Assembly (NCBI RefSeq): GCF_029873635.1
Contig: NC_080422.1
Coordinates: forward strand, 4,940,001 to 5,004,000
Source of the DNA: Malania oleifera
Lineage: Eukaryota > Streptophyta > Magnoliopsida > Santalales > Ximeniaceae
Direction of reading: 5' to 3'
Length of the DNA stretch: 64,000 nt
Shown piece by piece: positions 1 through 12,469 of the stretch. The position numbers and the translations under genes are program-made. The notes under the pieces are model-generated. The model searched no databases and was not told the DNA's origin. It saw nothing but the letters and a program-made list of their open reading frames with translations. Position 1 is the stretch's first letter; every line of letters starts with the position of its first letter.

Positions 1-510
1 CAAATCATCCCACCATCTATCAGTGTCAATTCCATACCATTGTGTGGACCCAACTAGGACACAGGACTAAAACTGCATTCAAATGTTGAGAATCAGTCTG
101 CAAGATCAACAATAGATTGATGCAATTGAAGCTAACAGACCAGTATGCCACGTGGATGAAAAGATTGAAGCAGACGGAAGGAACAAAACAGGTATTTGGT
201 GTACCAAGTGCAGATGATCTGTCGGCCATTTAAATTGTAGCAGCAAAACTAGGGTGCATAAGAAAATCACACAAGCACCATAATTGGGATGATTGATGAT
301 CAAAACCCTTCAAAAGAAACAAAAATATAGAAGCTGAAAACTCACGCCACGGTATACCAATAAGGGTAGCCAAATATAAAAAATTCAAGGGAACCCTAAA
401 CCCATCCACGAATCAGTAAATCGCAAGAGGGAAGGTAGTTCTTCTCAATAGATAGCAATCACACAAGATGCACAATACTCACTTCACCATCACAAGCCTA
501 GCTCACTCCG

Positions 511-735
511 TACCATGTAGATTCTTGTATATTAAATTTTTTCCCCACCTTCAAAAAGCATTTCATTTCCCCAAAATCCATCACTTAGCTGTTAATTTAC
601 AGTAAACTCCTTTCCTGAATGCACCATGTAGGTTCTTGTATATTGAACTTTTTCCCAACTCCTTGAGAAGGAATTTTATCTCCCACAAAACACATCCCCT
701 TCAGCTGCTAATTTGACAGTAAACTCCAATTCTGG
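511..735. repeat. imperfect tandem duplication of about 110 bp
   Basis: Two adjacent copies start at about 511 and 620, both with CATGTAG.TTCTTGTATATT and later a GTTAATTTACAGTAAACTCC-like block. It lies in non-coding sequence downstream of the last visible UIEF exon, probably an intron. Confidence 0.6.
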
Positions 736-1102
736 AAACAATACAGCCGCGACCAAATACGATATGCATCATTCAACCAAATTGGACAACTTCACACATC
801 ACAAATATGCAGGCAATCAATTTTAGGTGTCTTGATAGATGCATATAACTGAAAATATTTCCAAATTGGCATCTTGGCAGTAAATCAATACTGGAGTTCC
901 ATAAACAGTACTCTAGGTAACACACAATAACCAGAAGCACATGGCAGGTGCGTCATCACCAAAATATAGAGAAAACTGCGATTTACCTGCATTGAATCCA
1001 GAAAAGAATTTTTCAGCCAATATTTGTCATACACCATCATCATTACAATCATTATAGTCATCCCCACAACAAATATTCTAAAAAACATGCTTAGCTTAAT
1101 AC

Positions 1103-2069
1103 CTTGATTTATTCCAATTAACGACACGGCTTCGATTATTAAAAGCTCTATTGCGGATGGGAGCGACTGCAGCCTTTCGTGCAACTTCAGTTGTCAAAGG
1201 AAACTGGTTCCCCTGGAAATTTGTCCTTCTTTGAGCAAGAAACCCCTGCAAATTAAATTAAGAAGACTATTCAGTAAATTCAATGTATACAAGCACAATA
1301 GTCATTGTTGTTCCTATCCAATTCGAACTATCTATGGAGCATTTGGTATTAAAATTTGGCTATTTACAGCCAAGGAATAATAAGTCCTTATTTGATATTT
1401 GAATTGTCTTTTTGTTCTACACAATGATAGGGAAAAAAAAAAAAAGAAACTCTTTCATTCTTTTATGCTCAATCAAACCAAAACAAAGATGAGCAATCCG
1501 AAATCTATAGGATTATATAAAAATTCGATTGACCAAAGTAATGACACCCAACAATGTGCACGAACACCACAACCACCACCAACTAACCCTAGGTCCTGCA
1601 AGTTGGGGTCAGCAATAACATACAACAGCATAAACCCCAACCCCCTAACCAGGGAAAAACACTATACCTGTCTGAGAGAGGATCTCGAGTCCACAAACCG
1701 CCGCACCTTTGAGGATTTCTCTTGAGCTGTACCATTCAAAAAAGTCTGACTTTTATTCTGCATAAGCCCAAAAATCATTCTGTATAAGATATCTCAAAAC
1801 ATTTCACAATCGACAAAAGAATTATATCAAGATTCAGTAGCAAAATTTCTCACCGGAACCCTTTGCTTCTTAGCCTTGAAGGTTGTATTTTTAGACATTT
1901 TGATAATATCATCTGCATCACGCAAAAAATAAGTAGAAATTGTGAATAAACAAATACAATATTTCAAGAGGAAGAGAACACCATATAAGTGCCAATACTG
2001 ACCTAATGTCATGTCCATTTTCTTCTCCGTAAGAGCAATCGCCTCGTTTGTCAGAGGTTTTGAAGCCAT
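1103..2069 (-). CDS. UIEF: UAP56-interacting mRNA export factor (UIEF-like), N-terminal part
   Basis: Four coding exons are visible: 2069-2003, 1912-1854, 1757-1668 and 1245-1103. All have GT/AG borders and compatible phases, giving 119 codons plus 2 bases. The protein begins MASKPLTNEAIALTEKKMDM and the first junction restores TLDDIIKMSKN. This acidic LDDIIK-type motif is the UAP56-binding motif known from animal UIF and plant UIEF proteins. It is followed by basic stretches (KAKKQRVP, SKVRRFVDSRSSLRQ, LAQRRTNFQGNQFP), as expected for an RNA-binding nuclear adaptor that links the helicase UAP56 to mRNA export. The start codon follows directly on an acceptor (TTCTCAG), so the leader is spliced. 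The last exon ends in phase 2, and no convincing following exon is seen down to base 1, so the C-terminus probably lies outside the window. Family identification is from motif memory; the exon structure is seen directly. Confidence 0.8.
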
Positions 2070-3090
2070 CTGAGAAGAAGTAAATAGAAAGGTAAGCTAA
2101 GCATGCACTGGAATCAAGAATGCAATAGAAGCTAGCTACTGAAAGCAGAAAAGCAAAAATAATTGCCTTCACTTGAGAAGCACTAAAAATACATAAAGAG
2201 GACATGCTAATCACTGTGGTACTGCTTGCCCGCACCTAGAAATTACTGAACTAACAATCTACACAATTTCCCCTTGAAGAACCTCACTTCACAATTTTAT
2301 AACTAAATCAAAGGTCAATCTACCAGGAGACCACGAGTTGTCTAAGGGGTAAAAACAGTAACCTACGTACTAATTCGAATATAATCATGGAAAAGATATG
2401 TAATTTCCTAGTAGCACCTTTCGTTTCAAAGCGTAGAGTCTTTAGACTTCTCCAAAAAGAAGATCCCAAGAGACACGAAAAGAAGAGAAAACCCTTCCCA
2501 AGAGACGTGAAAAGCATTCTCCAGAAGATTCGAAAACCATAAATTTTGGGGAAAAATCAGTATGCTCTTTCTACTTTGAACCAAAAGTTCCAAGTTTTTT
2601 TTTAAAAAATAAAAATCAGGGTTACGAGGGCAGTTTCAACTCGAACTTGATCAAAATACGAGGGCCAATGTCCACGTAAAACATACAATCAACAACACAT
2701 CTTTGCCACGCATATACATCAGGATCAGAAAACCTTAAGCAGAAACTGTGAGAAGAATCAACTTAACAAAATAAAACGAAAAAAAATCGATAAAGCATCA
2801 AGAACAACAACACATAATCCAAAACCCTAACAAAACATATCATCAAAAATTAAATACCCTCCGATAGCCCGAAAATTTCTTCTTAAAAGGTAAAAAAAAT
2901 AGACGGAAAGTATATCCCGAAATTACCATTCTTCAGCGTCCAAACGGAGGGTTATTCAGAATTATCCCCAAACTAAGCAAAAGAGAGAGAGAGAAAAAAG
3001 AAATTGAACAAAAAACTTACATATTAACGGAGCTGAAAAACAGATGAAGCAAATCGAGATACTGGAGAAGTCTAGGGTTAGGGTTTGTGT
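2070..3090 (-). other. 5' UTR intron and leader exon of the UIEF-like gene
   Basis: A donor CAT-rich leader ending TAT|GTAAGT (exon end at 3021, GT at 3020-3019) pairs with the acceptor immediately before the start codon at 2069. This implies a leader exon of unknown 5' end near 3085 and a ~950-bp leader intron. No coding potential is seen inside the intron. Leader introns are common in plant housekeeping genes. Confidence 0.6.
3078..3086 (-). promoter_or_regulatory. telo-box in the promoter/leader of the UIEF-like gene
   Basis: The minus strand reads AAACCCTAACCCTA here, containing AAACCCTAA. This telo-box is frequent near transcription starts of plant translation- and RNA-related genes. 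Its position just upstream of the leader exon fits a promoter role. Function is inferred. Confidence 0.45.
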
Positions 3091-3299
3091 GGGATTTGTG
3101 AAGAGAAAACAAGATCGACGCTTCACAAGAGGAAGTTAGCTTCCGGCAGAAGCAGCCGCGTGAAGAAAACGAAGAACGTAAAGAAGGGGAAGGAGGTGGT
3201 TTTATTGAGGGGGCGGTGCGGACTTCAAATCCTCATTAAAGAGGAATTAATAAAGGGGGGATGTTGTATGATATTCGTATCGTAAAATTTCCAGCTGGC

Positions 3300-4278
3300 A
3301 AAGTTTAATTGGGCCGAGAACTACTATCGTGGGCCGGGCTGCCCTTTCGGACCATCGTCCAATTACCTCTCCTATGTCCGTCTCTCTCAGCCCAACTCTT
3401 GTGCCTATCGCCACTTCCCTTTTTTTATTTTTTTATTTTTTTTTAGAAAATAAATTTGCAGAAAAATAGTTTAAAATTAATCCATGTGTTCTCAAAAAAT
3501 AGATTAATTTTAAAAACTTAGTCATATTTAGTTATATAAAATATTATATTATTACTACTATCATTATAAAATAAATTAATAATATGAAATATTTTATCAG
3601 TTTATAGTAGGGAATATAGGAGGAATATACGAGAAATAGATTTCATGTTGGAATATCTATTTCTTTGTTATCATATGTTAAAAGGAATAATTATCTTTTT
3701 AACTCTCAAAATTTAAACTAGGTTTAATTTTTTTTGACAAATAACTATTCCATTGAACTAAACGAGTCGTTATTTGAATACAATTTCTTAAATATTTTGG
3801 AAACTATTATAAGTACTTCAAAAATTACTATTGGCAATTATTTTTTAAAGTATTAAATGATACTATCATTATTTAATTTTCATTTTTTTTCTTTGATGTT
3901 CAGTTTACAACTAAAAATATACAAAGGGAGAAGTATAAAAAGTCATCATTTTACAAGTAAATTCGTTTTTTAAAATATAGAAAAATAACAAAGTGTGATT
4001 AGTATTTTCTAGTGTGTAAATATCATCTCCCATTACTTAACCATCACAATTATCTAAAGAGTTTCACAAACTTGATAAACTTGAGCCAATACAAACTTAC
4101 CCTAAAAATTAGATATATTAAATATTTTAATATATTTATAATTTTTTGATGTTTGATGATTCTTTATAAGTGAAATTTTAATAATCTTGTTCTTATTTAT
4201 AAATCCCCTTGGAAAATGTTTAGTGTCACAAGTCTATGATGACACGAGCTCATGCGGCATGGCCTCATTGGGCACTAC
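3300..4278. other. AT-rich intergenic spacer
   Basis: Upstream flank of the UIEF-like gene as far as the LTR array. It is strongly AT-rich with short poly-T and poly-A runs. I see no gene, clear terminal repeat or structured RNA in it. Confidence 0.6.
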
Positions 4279-5534
4279 TATAATGCCCCAAACCCGAAAC
4301 TAGGGTCCGAAGTGTTGTTTAAAATATATCTCTAATACCACCTTATGACGCTCCGAACCCGCCAAGTGGGGCTCGAGTGCCACGTGTTCCATTACATGTA
4401 CCTGATATTCACACATCAATAATGCAGCGAAAATAATAACAACTCCTCAATAATATACCAGAGTTTCTACCTATTTATAATCTCAAAAGGTATTCTCTAA
4501 CATCCAGTATTCACAAACATATATATACATCCCCGAAATTTTAAATATAATACAACCCCAAAATATACAACTCAAAAATATAATCAAAGTTTATACCCTC
4601 TCTCTCTCTCTCAAAAATGCTACGCCAATCCCCGAGCTCACTGAGCTAGATCACGCGAAGATCCTGAAAAATATAAAATTCCATATCGGGTGAGACACAT
4701 CTCAGTAAGTCAGAATAGATTAATACCAGTGTAAATGTAACGTCCCTCAATAAAATACAACATAATAAATAAATGGTCAACCCGAACCCGTGGGTAACGG
4801 GGACACCTGTCATACACAGCGGAAAACCTAGCAGCAGTAAACATAAATCTCAACATCCAATCATAAAACATAATACCAAAACTTTCTATTAACATCAATA
4901 TACTGTTTATATGTACAATCTCCAAAAATTCAAAAAACATCACTAGGACCATACAAAAAAAATCTCCTAGTCCTAGTTCGACGCTTACCCTTCTAGTAGG
5001 GAAGCACCAATCACTCAACGGCAACCCTAATTCGCAGGTCTCTCTGGGTTTCCTGAAAAATATGTTAATGTTGGGGGTGAGACACTTCTCAGTAAGAGAA
5101 AATAAACTAAATACAGCTGTGTGGCAACATGAACATTTAAAGTGTTTATACATATACAGGACATTTCATAATTCTAGAAATAATCATAATATCATACTGG
5201 ATGATCATATACTTTCATATTTGTTAATAAATCATAACATTCATAAGCATTTGTTATCACTGTAATAACATACATAAAAACCATCTATTGTAATTGTAGT
5301 ACTGAAAATATACCTAAGATAAATAGCTAGCTAATGTCATGTATTACCCCCCATGACGGGTTGTGTAGCCCGAAAGCGAGACCCGACAATGGCTGGCCGA
5401 CCACTGCCGGATCAAATATGTCTGTAAGTACGATGGGCCCGCCACACCCTGGTCTGAACTTCCAGGTGGACGTCCACACTCTACTGAAAGCCACATCGAC
5501 TATCCATCTCTCATCCCCTCGTGGGATGGTTAGC

Positions 5535-5835
5535 ACTAATACGGCCTCGTGCCAAATCTGATCTACCCATAGCTATGGTACCGAGCTCCTGGTCTAAACT
5601 AAACTAACATCCTGGTTGTGATAACATATAATACATGATCATACATAACATCATTATAGCCTCGTGCCGAAAACATAGATACGGCCTCGTGCCAAAAACC
5701 ATAGTAAATATGGCCTCGCGCCAATAATATCAATACGGCCTCGTGCCAATAGCATAAATACATGGTCTCGTGCCAAAAATCATATAAATACGATCTCGTG
5801 CCGATAACATAAATATGGCTTCGCGTCAAATACAT
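5535..5835. repeat. tandem array of a CGGCCTCGTGCCAA unit
   Basis: At least seven copies of a roughly 27-32-bp unit with core ACGGCCTCGTGCCAA followed by AAA.CATA. They are regular from about 5655 to 5835, with one isolated copy near 5540. The array lies inside solo LTR B1. Confidence 0.85.
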
Positions 5836-6584
5836 TTCAGGTATTTACATTTGAAAATAACTCATTTTTCATATATTCGTCAACTCAATATAACATAACT
5901 CATCTTTCCAAAATACCTGAAAATGTGTTTTACTCGTAAAAGCATTCATATCTTATCTCATTTCACATAAAATAATATTCATGCCACACATGCTCTATTA
6001 AAAGTCATACTTCATATTTTAAAATCATAGTTTTCTGACATCTCATACATACATTAACTTTTTAAGCATCATAACAGTATTTTCCCAATCGTACATTTTA
6101 TTCATAATAAACGAATATATCATATGTTTTTCTGAAAATAAAACTACTCATAACCAATAATAGTTTGCATGGAAAAGAATTGCTTTAGTTTACTCCCTTA
6201 CCTGGCTACTGAGAAAGCTCCTACAATTTCCTAGCCTAACCCCCGTAGGATTTCCTGATAAATATCCTGAAATTAAAAATTCCCAGAATTAAACATCAAT
6301 ATTTTCATGCGTATATCAATTCTTATAACTATCACGAAGTCTAATTTGACTTAAAAAGCCTTACCTCAATTCTGTGATGATTTCCAACTTCGTTTCTCCA
6401 ACGATCTGGTATGGCAAACTTGTAGGGAACTTCGCCAGGAGCGTCGTGGTAGCTTCAGATCTTCAATCCGACGTAAAACCAGCCCAAAATCAAAGAGAGC
6501 CAAAGAGGAGAGAGATGAGAGAGAGAAGCTTCTTAAAAATGAGATATTTCCCGGATTTCCATATTTATAAAGCAGCAAGATTCG

Positions 6585-6750
6585 TCGACGAGCCCGACCT
6601 TCGTCAACGGGTCCTTCACAAATTTCGTCGACAAGACCCTGTATTCGTCAACAAAATTCAGGCTGCCTCATAACCTCTCTCGGTATTTTCTCATCGACGA
6701 AGCCCTGTGTTCTTCGTCGACGAAACTCTGTGTTTGTCGACAAAGCTTGG
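6585..6750. repeat. cluster of TCGTCGACGA-like palindromes
   Basis: About seven copies of CGTCGACGA or one-base variants (CGTCAACG, CATCGACGA, TGTCGACAA) lie at 15-35-bp spacing near the sense-strand 5' end (U3 side) of LTR B1. The motif is a CpG-rich palindrome. Confidence 0.75.
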
Positions 6751-8299
6751 TAGCCTTCCTTCTTTTCTTTTTTTAAAATTTTCCTTTCTTTATTATTTAA
6801 ATTTCATTTAAAAATTCGGGTCGTTATAGTATGGCTATCATGAGATTTGTGTATAAAATATAATCATCATTTAAAAATTAATCTACAATTATGAAATCAT
6901 TCTCTGTCCCAACTCACACACATGAAGAGTATTTTATTAATGAGAATTTCCCAAGGATTGGGGTGGTTATCTGCTCATACAAGTAGCGCCTCTATGTTCT
7001 AATACATTATGCAACCCATGGCTACACCTGAAGCATATCAGGGCACTTACCTTACTCTGTAAGCCCTCAAGTGGATATTTTATCTCGTACTTACACACAC
7101 ATTCACACAAATGTTTACTGGTAGAAGTTCCCGAGAATAAGGAAGATTACCCGTTTATACAAGTAGTTTCCCTCAACCCTAATACATTATGCAGCCCAGT
7201 ATGGCTACATCTAATATTAATCAGGACACTCACCTTTCTCAACAAGCCCTCGGGCGGAGTGTATAGTTCGCCCCAAATAAATATAATACTACAATTGTGA
7301 CAACCTGCTTAATTTCCACTTTTTTTTTTTATATTACAAAATCACAAAATTCAACTCAGTAGATCATAATTCGCCTGAGCCCGTGGGTACCAGGGGTACA
7401 TCAGAACATGTAACGGAAGCCTAAGCAGTAAGAAACATACAATCACAATATTATAAATACGAAAACTTCCATCACATTACCATAAATACTAGAGTCACTA
7501 TATCCACTATATTTCAGTATATACATCCCAAAAACAAAATCTAGGGACATTTCCCACAAAATCCAACTGTTCCTACTAAAACTTACCCTTCAAAAAGGGC
7601 AGACAAACAGCAATAGATCAGCAAAGCTTTTCCCGCTCTCCTAACTGGGGCTCCTGAAAAGTTTATAAAATTTTGGCATGAGACATCTCTTAGTAAAGGA
7701 AATAAACTAATACCAATGTGTGGCAACATGAGTATTCCATATTATACATATACCATACAGAACATATTCAGTAACTGTTTTGTCAAATCTGGGAAAACAT
7801 ATATATCATTAAAACATGGCAAAATATACTACATTTTCATAAACATATTCTATCTCATATAATAATAATAATAATACAAAAACATTCTTGGTAGGTTAGC
7901 TGGCTGTTGTCATGTATTACCCCCACATGACTGGGTTGTGTGGCCCGAAGGCGAGACCTGACAATGGTTGGCCAACCACTGTCAAGTTAAAAGTACAGTA
8001 TGTAAGTCTGATGGGTCTGCCAGACTTGGTCCGTACACTAAGGGTGCTCACACACTTCTTAAAGACCACATCAACCATACAATCTCACACAATTCCGTAC
8101 AGCAGCGTTAACACAGATATCATGATCATGATGACTATGGACACATAGCAACGGTACCGTGCAAGTGCTAGCCTAGACCAAGCCAACAAGGTTCTAATAT
8201 CATATAACATATATTGAAACTGTGATACATGGATATCTCACAGCATTAATTATCAGATCAATCATATCATTTTGCATATTTATGTATATCATGAAAAAT

Positions 8300-8545
8300 C
8301 ATCGGCCCATACGCCAGTATTTCACATTTTACCATAACTCGGCTTGTATGCCGGCAAATCATAGCACAACCCGTACGCTGGCACATCATTTCCATAGCTC
8401 GGCCCGTACGCCAACAAACATATTCATAGCTCGGTCCGTACATTGGCAAACCATACACATAGATCGGCCCGTACACTGGCAAACCATACACATAGCTCAG
8501 CCCATACGCCGGCAAATATATCAAAATCTCGGCCCATACGTCAGT
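8300..8545. repeat. tandem array of a CGGCCCGTACGCCGGCAAA unit
   Basis: About seven to eight degenerate copies of a ~33-40-bp unit with core CTCGGCCCGTACGCCGGCAA followed by A-rich sequence and CATAG. The array sits in solo LTR B2 at the position equivalent to the different array in LTR B1. Confidence 0.85.
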
Positions 8546-9149
8546 TTTCCATTATAAAAATCCGTATCATTCACACACCCAGAAAATAGTATTTCATAAC
8601 AATTTTTAGTCATGCCACACTAACAAGTTTTTTGCATATTCAACATACCATCATTTTCAACAATATTTTCTCAAATATAAATCATATATAAATATATTTA
8701 TTTCCTAAAATTAATGCTATAACAATATACATATTTTCATAAAATACTAGCTTAGTTTATCCCTTTACCTGATTCCTGAAAAGCCCCTAAGAAAATCAAT
8801 CCTGCACCTGCAGGGTTCCCAACTCAACACCTTGGAAACAACATTCCCCATAACTAAAGTTCAGTATTTTTACGCATATAACACTTCCTACAACTGTCAA
8901 TTAACCGAATACTGAGTAGAAAATCTTACCTTAGATTTGGGATGGTTTCCAACTCAGCCCCACCGACGATCCACTCCGGCAGACTTGCAGAGAACTTTCC
9001 CAGGAGCGTCGTGGTGGCTTTAGATCGTCGAACCGGTGAAAATCCGGCCCAAAATCTTAATGAGAAGGGCGAGAAACTGTATGAGGAGAGAGAGAGAAAT
9101 TCAGTACAGGAAAGTGACTGAAAATTCTCGTTTAACCCTATTTATACTG

Positions 9150-9400
9150 CGGAATTCGTTGATGAGCCACATCACCTTGTCAACGAGTCTTATAGAAAGT
9201 TCGTCGACGAACTTCAACCCTCGTTGACGAATTTCAGATTTCCACAAATTCTCTCTTGGTATCTTCTCATTGATGAATCCTGTCCTCGTCGACGAGCTCC
9301 TCTTATACCCTCGTCAACGAGTCCCTTGTGTTCGTCGATGAGGAGCTAAAAAATTCCTCGGGATTATGCTATCCAAAATGCAATGTCGTCGACGAAGTTG
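9150..9400. repeat. cluster of CGTCGACGA-like palindromes in LTR B2
   Basis: At least eight copies of TCGTCGACGA or near variants (CGTTGACGA, CGTCAACGA, CGTCGATGA) occur in the sense-strand U3 side of LTR B2, matching the cluster in LTR B1. Confidence 0.75.
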
Positions 9401-11040
9401 ACTGCCTCCTTCTGTTCCTGTTTCCATTTCCTTTTCTTTTATTATTTAAATACCATTATTCTTCGAGTCGTTACAACAATATATAATACATATTTACTTT
9501 ACTCTATATCTGTTATCTCTATATTACTCATCTTTTCATGTTCTTTCACATCACAAAATTCACTTTCACATTTCGCATTACTCTGATTTCATGCATGTGA
9601 ATCTCAGTTCACATTTCACATTCACATTTCGCATTTCTCTGATTTCATGCAACTCTGTATTCACATTTGCATTCAGATTTTTGTCCTCATATTATTCACT
9701 GATTAAATTAAACAATTATGCATTTAAAACTCACTACCAGATGGATAATCACTGCCATTCTTCCCCCCATGATGGCTTGTGCGGCCCGGAGGCTAGACTT
9801 AACCCTAGTCGGCCCACAAGAGTTAAATCAGAAAACAATCTCTTCATTCTGTAAGTCAGATCGGCTTTCCCACACTGGTCTAGACTCTAGGAGGAATCTC
9901 TAGCCTACACAGTACAGTTGACCATCACATCTCCACACTCTCCACGAGACGTGTGGGTGCACTAATCTCTGCCAAAAGCATACGCAACAGTACTGTGTCT
10001 CACTATGGTCCACCGGAGTTCTCAAATCATACATTGCAATTTAACATTCATATCCTGCTCTGATTAACAATACACATGCAATGTAATCCCAATACATTTC
10101 AGTATTTCCCAACATGTCATACATATATATATCATAACTGAATTCAGTATTTTCATTTTACTCATGCTACACCATTTAAGTAATACACATAATTATATCA
10201 TTTGAAATAAAAAAAGCCAACCCATGTCCATCATCCATTTTACTAAAGATATACATCAAATTATCCCCAAAGTTTCCAGAAAACACATTACTCTAATTAT
10301 TCCATTTTCACAAATAATAACTATAGCCCTAGGCTCAAAAACCACAGTTCAACCGGTTGACTTTTCTTTTAAAACTCACCTAATAAACATATACATTTAT
10401 ACACACTTATATTTTCCATTTAAACTGGTAAATTCATAAAAACTATTGGCTTAATCTATTCCTCTTACCTGATTTCCTGAATTACGCTCGCAGAGACCCC
10501 GAAACGATGCCTACGGCGCTCACCCGAACCCTGATTCAATAAACCTAATTTAATTGAATCAACCCTAAATAAAATACTATTTAAACATTTCTTAGGCCCA
10601 CAAATTCCAAATAAACAATTAAACTTTAAAAAATAATCAATTTTCTTAATTTCCTAAATCTCACCCTCACTTTGGAGTGGTGTCTAGGATCCTCAAATTG
10701 AAAATTTACTCTAACTAAAATGATGACGATCGAGACTAGGACTTCGTGGTGGTGCCCCATATTCGATTTAGCTTAAGATTTAAGGAGAAATTGAGCAAAC
10801 AGAGGGAGTATACCTTACCCCAAGAGTGGTGCCTACAATACTTCTACGACAAATCCACTCCGATAGAAATGTCGGTGGCGGAAATAGGAACCCAACGGTA
10901 TCTTTCGTTTTCCAATCGGCCGAATATTTGCCAAGAAAATGAGGAGAAAGAGGGGGAGGACAGAGGGAAAGAGAGTGATGGAGGGACGCTGAAAGAAAGA
11001 GAGACGCAGAAGCTCTCTGCCGTTTTTTTTTCCTTCAATC

Positions 11041-11065
11041 CTATATAAGCTTACATGTTAAGCTT
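11041..11065 (-). promoter_or_regulatory. TATA box and adjacent inverted repeat of LTR A1
   Basis: The minus strand reads AAGCTTA-acatg-TAAGCTTATATAGG. A 7-bp inverted repeat lies directly before a TATATAG box. A CT-rich stretch typical of plant leaders follows. The same arrangement is at 15271-15295 in LTR A2. In A3 the box has decayed to GTATAAG on the plus strand. Confidence 0.55.
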
Positions 11066-11069
11066 CTTT

Positions 11070-11071
<2 letters not shown>

Positions 11072-11117
<46 letters not shown>
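11072..11117. repeat. (CA)n(TA)n microsatellite
   Basis: A CA run passes directly into a TA run upstream of the LTR A1 TATA box. The equivalent place in LTR A2 (15299-15374) holds a longer CA/TA tract. Confidence 0.85.
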
Positions 11118-11123
<6 letters not shown>

Positions 11124-11214
11124 GTATTATATTATATTATATTATTTAATTAATAATTATTATTATTAAATTTAAATTTAAATTTTATTTTTAAAAATTT
11201 TTAGGAATACTGCA

Positions 11215-11228
11215 TTCTCCCCTCCTAA
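11215..11228 (-). other. polypurine tract of internal region 1
   Basis: On the minus strand TAGGAGGGGAGAA directly precedes the TGCAGTATTCC end of LTR A1. This is the expected place for plus-strand DNA priming of an element read on the minus strand. The second copy is AAGGAGGGCAAAA at 15493-15508, before TGTAGTAATCC. Confidence 0.75.
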
Positions 11229-11363
11229 AAACAATTTCGTCTTCGAAATTTGCTAATCGTTCATTTCCACATTTCTACAATTATTAACTCACTGTATCTT
11301 ACACAGTTCAGTATATATTACCATCTGAATTTCTACATTAACTACAATTAAATAAAAATCTCA

Positions 11364-12469
11364 TTATCTTAAACATAAACTTGTACCTGCGCCTTTGGCA
11401 ATATCTACCTCGGTCGAGATCATCGTATACACACGTGCTGGTCCACCTCCACCTCGGGGTATGTGCTGGTTTCCCCGAATCTGATTTGGTATAGGTGCAT
11501 TATGTAGTAGCGCATGACAATTCCTCGCCATATGCCTCGGCTTATTGCACCTATAGCAGTTAAGACCCCCATCCCGGCATTCACCCTTCTGCATCTTGTT
11601 ACATCTATGACATACATGGTAAGATGATTCATTCTAATAACTAGAATAACCCCGATCCCTCGTCTCCTACCTCGGGTCCACCGTGTCCTTTTCTCTCTTC
11701 CATGATCCCTAACTAGCCCCAACTTGAAAACTGGGAGGTGTAGGCCTCTTTCTCTGCTCTGACAGCTCTGTACTACCCTGCAAACTCTTCTCCAATATCG
11801 AAGCCTTATCCACCAAGTTCGAAAAGTTCTGGACCTGGAACCCTACCACCAATTCAAAGATATTTCGTCTCAAAACTTTTTCGAACATTATGGCCTTTCT
11901 CGCTTCATTCGGAATCATAAATAGTGTGAGTCGAGATAGCTCTACAAATTTAGCTGCATACTCCCCAATAGTCATATTCCCCTTCGTCAGGTTGGTAAAC
12001 TCCTCAACCTTTTCCTCTCTAATGGACGAAGGAAAGTACCTATCAAAGAATAGCTCCTTGAATCGTTCCCATGTCAGTACCACTTTCACTACCCTTTATC
12101 CCTTTAGTAGTTTCGCAGAAAGCCACTAACATTTCGCATCACTTGTCATCTTAAACGCGGCATTGCAGATCTTTTGCTCGTCCCTGTGACCGAGTAGTTC
12201 CATTATCTCCTCAATTTCCTATACCCATTTCTTTGCAACCATTGGATCAGATCCTCCCTCAAAAGTAGGAGGGTTCAACCTCATAAACTCCTTGATGTTA
12301 CAACCCTGATCTACAGGTGGATAGTTTTGCTCTCTAGGATCTTTCCTCATTTATGCCTGACCTGACGGGTTATACCCCTCAGCATCGTGGAAGTATCAAT
12401 ATCCCCCTCACTTGAAGTCTCTGAATCATCTCTTCCTTCAACCTTTACATCCTCACCCCTAGGATCCAT
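11364..12469 (-). pseudogene. Ty3/gypsy gag, degenerate copy 1
   Basis: The frame starts MDPRGEDVKVEGRDD at 12469, but in-frame stops interrupt it (for example soon after the HK near 12350). The retrotransposon gag core then follows: PPTFEGGSDP, WLSAKLLKG, TWERFKELFFDRYFP and EEFTNLTKGNMTIGEYAAKF. Near the end is a CX2CX4HX4C zinc knuckle with CYRCNKPRHMARNC, in another frame relative to upstream pieces. About 150 bp separate the stop from the polypurine tract, so protease, RT, RNase H and integrase are absent by structure and not merely broken. Gag packages the RNA; elements with gag but no pol depend on enzymes supplied by relatives. Confidence 0.85.

Larger units (their letters stand above)
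4736..6828 (-). mobile_element. solo LTR, family B copy 1
   Basis: A 2.1-kb block starting TGTAACGTCCC and ending GGGTCGTTATA interrupts LTR A1 exactly where A2 and A3 are continuous. The ends are inverted repeats of the TGTAACG...CGTTACA type. Flanks are GTAAA on the left and GTATG on the right, a decayed 5-bp duplication. No gag, pol, PBS or PPT lies inside, so it is a solo LTR. It is homologous to the block at 7296-9475. Orientation is inferred from splice-like and hairpin motifs shared with LTR A. Confidence 0.8.
7296..9475 (-). mobile_element. solo LTR, family B copy 2, with perfect TSD
   Basis: A 2180-bp insertion in LTR A1. It starts TGTGACAACCTGC and ends GAGTCGTTACA, and is flanked by the 5-bp duplication ACAAT (7291-7295 and 9476-9480). 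It shares with copy 1 the block around GGCCCGAAGGCGAGACC, a shared CGTCGTGG(T)(A/G)GCTT.AGAT block and the U3 palindromes. No internal retroelement domain is present. The perfect TSD shows direct insertion into the older LTR A1, followed by LTR-LTR recombination. Confidence 0.9.
4279..11214 (-). mobile_element. LTR A1 of a Ty3/gypsy-like gag-only element, split by two insertions
   Basis: This is the left LTR of the array. Read on the plus strand it starts TATAATGCCCCAAACCCG, a decayed form of the TGTAACG end of its sisters, and ends TACTGCA next to a polypurine tract. Homologous blocks at 4279-4730, 6829-7290 and 9481-11214 match LTR A2 in order. Two solo LTRs interrupt it (4736-6828 and 7296-9475). 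Without these the LTR is about 2.6 kb. The element reads on the minus strand. No clear TSD matches the far end of the array: ACTAC on the left, ATTGC on the right. Confidence 0.8.

Noticed and set aside
26-1184. Open frames to the left of the last visible UIEF exon
   Set aside because: None continues the UIEF frame from the phase-2 end at 1103 with a good acceptor, and their sequence does not resemble the basic C-terminal part of the family. The true C-terminal exons are probably outside the window.
4710-5153. 147-codon minus-strand frame
   Set aside because: It crosses the boundary between LTR A1 and solo LTR B1 and lies fully in LTR sequence, so it is accidental.
8300-8545. CRISPR-like array of short repeats
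   Set aside because: Repeat and spacer are both degenerate and adjacent units share spacer sequence. The array lies in a plant LTR, so it is an ordinary minisatellite.
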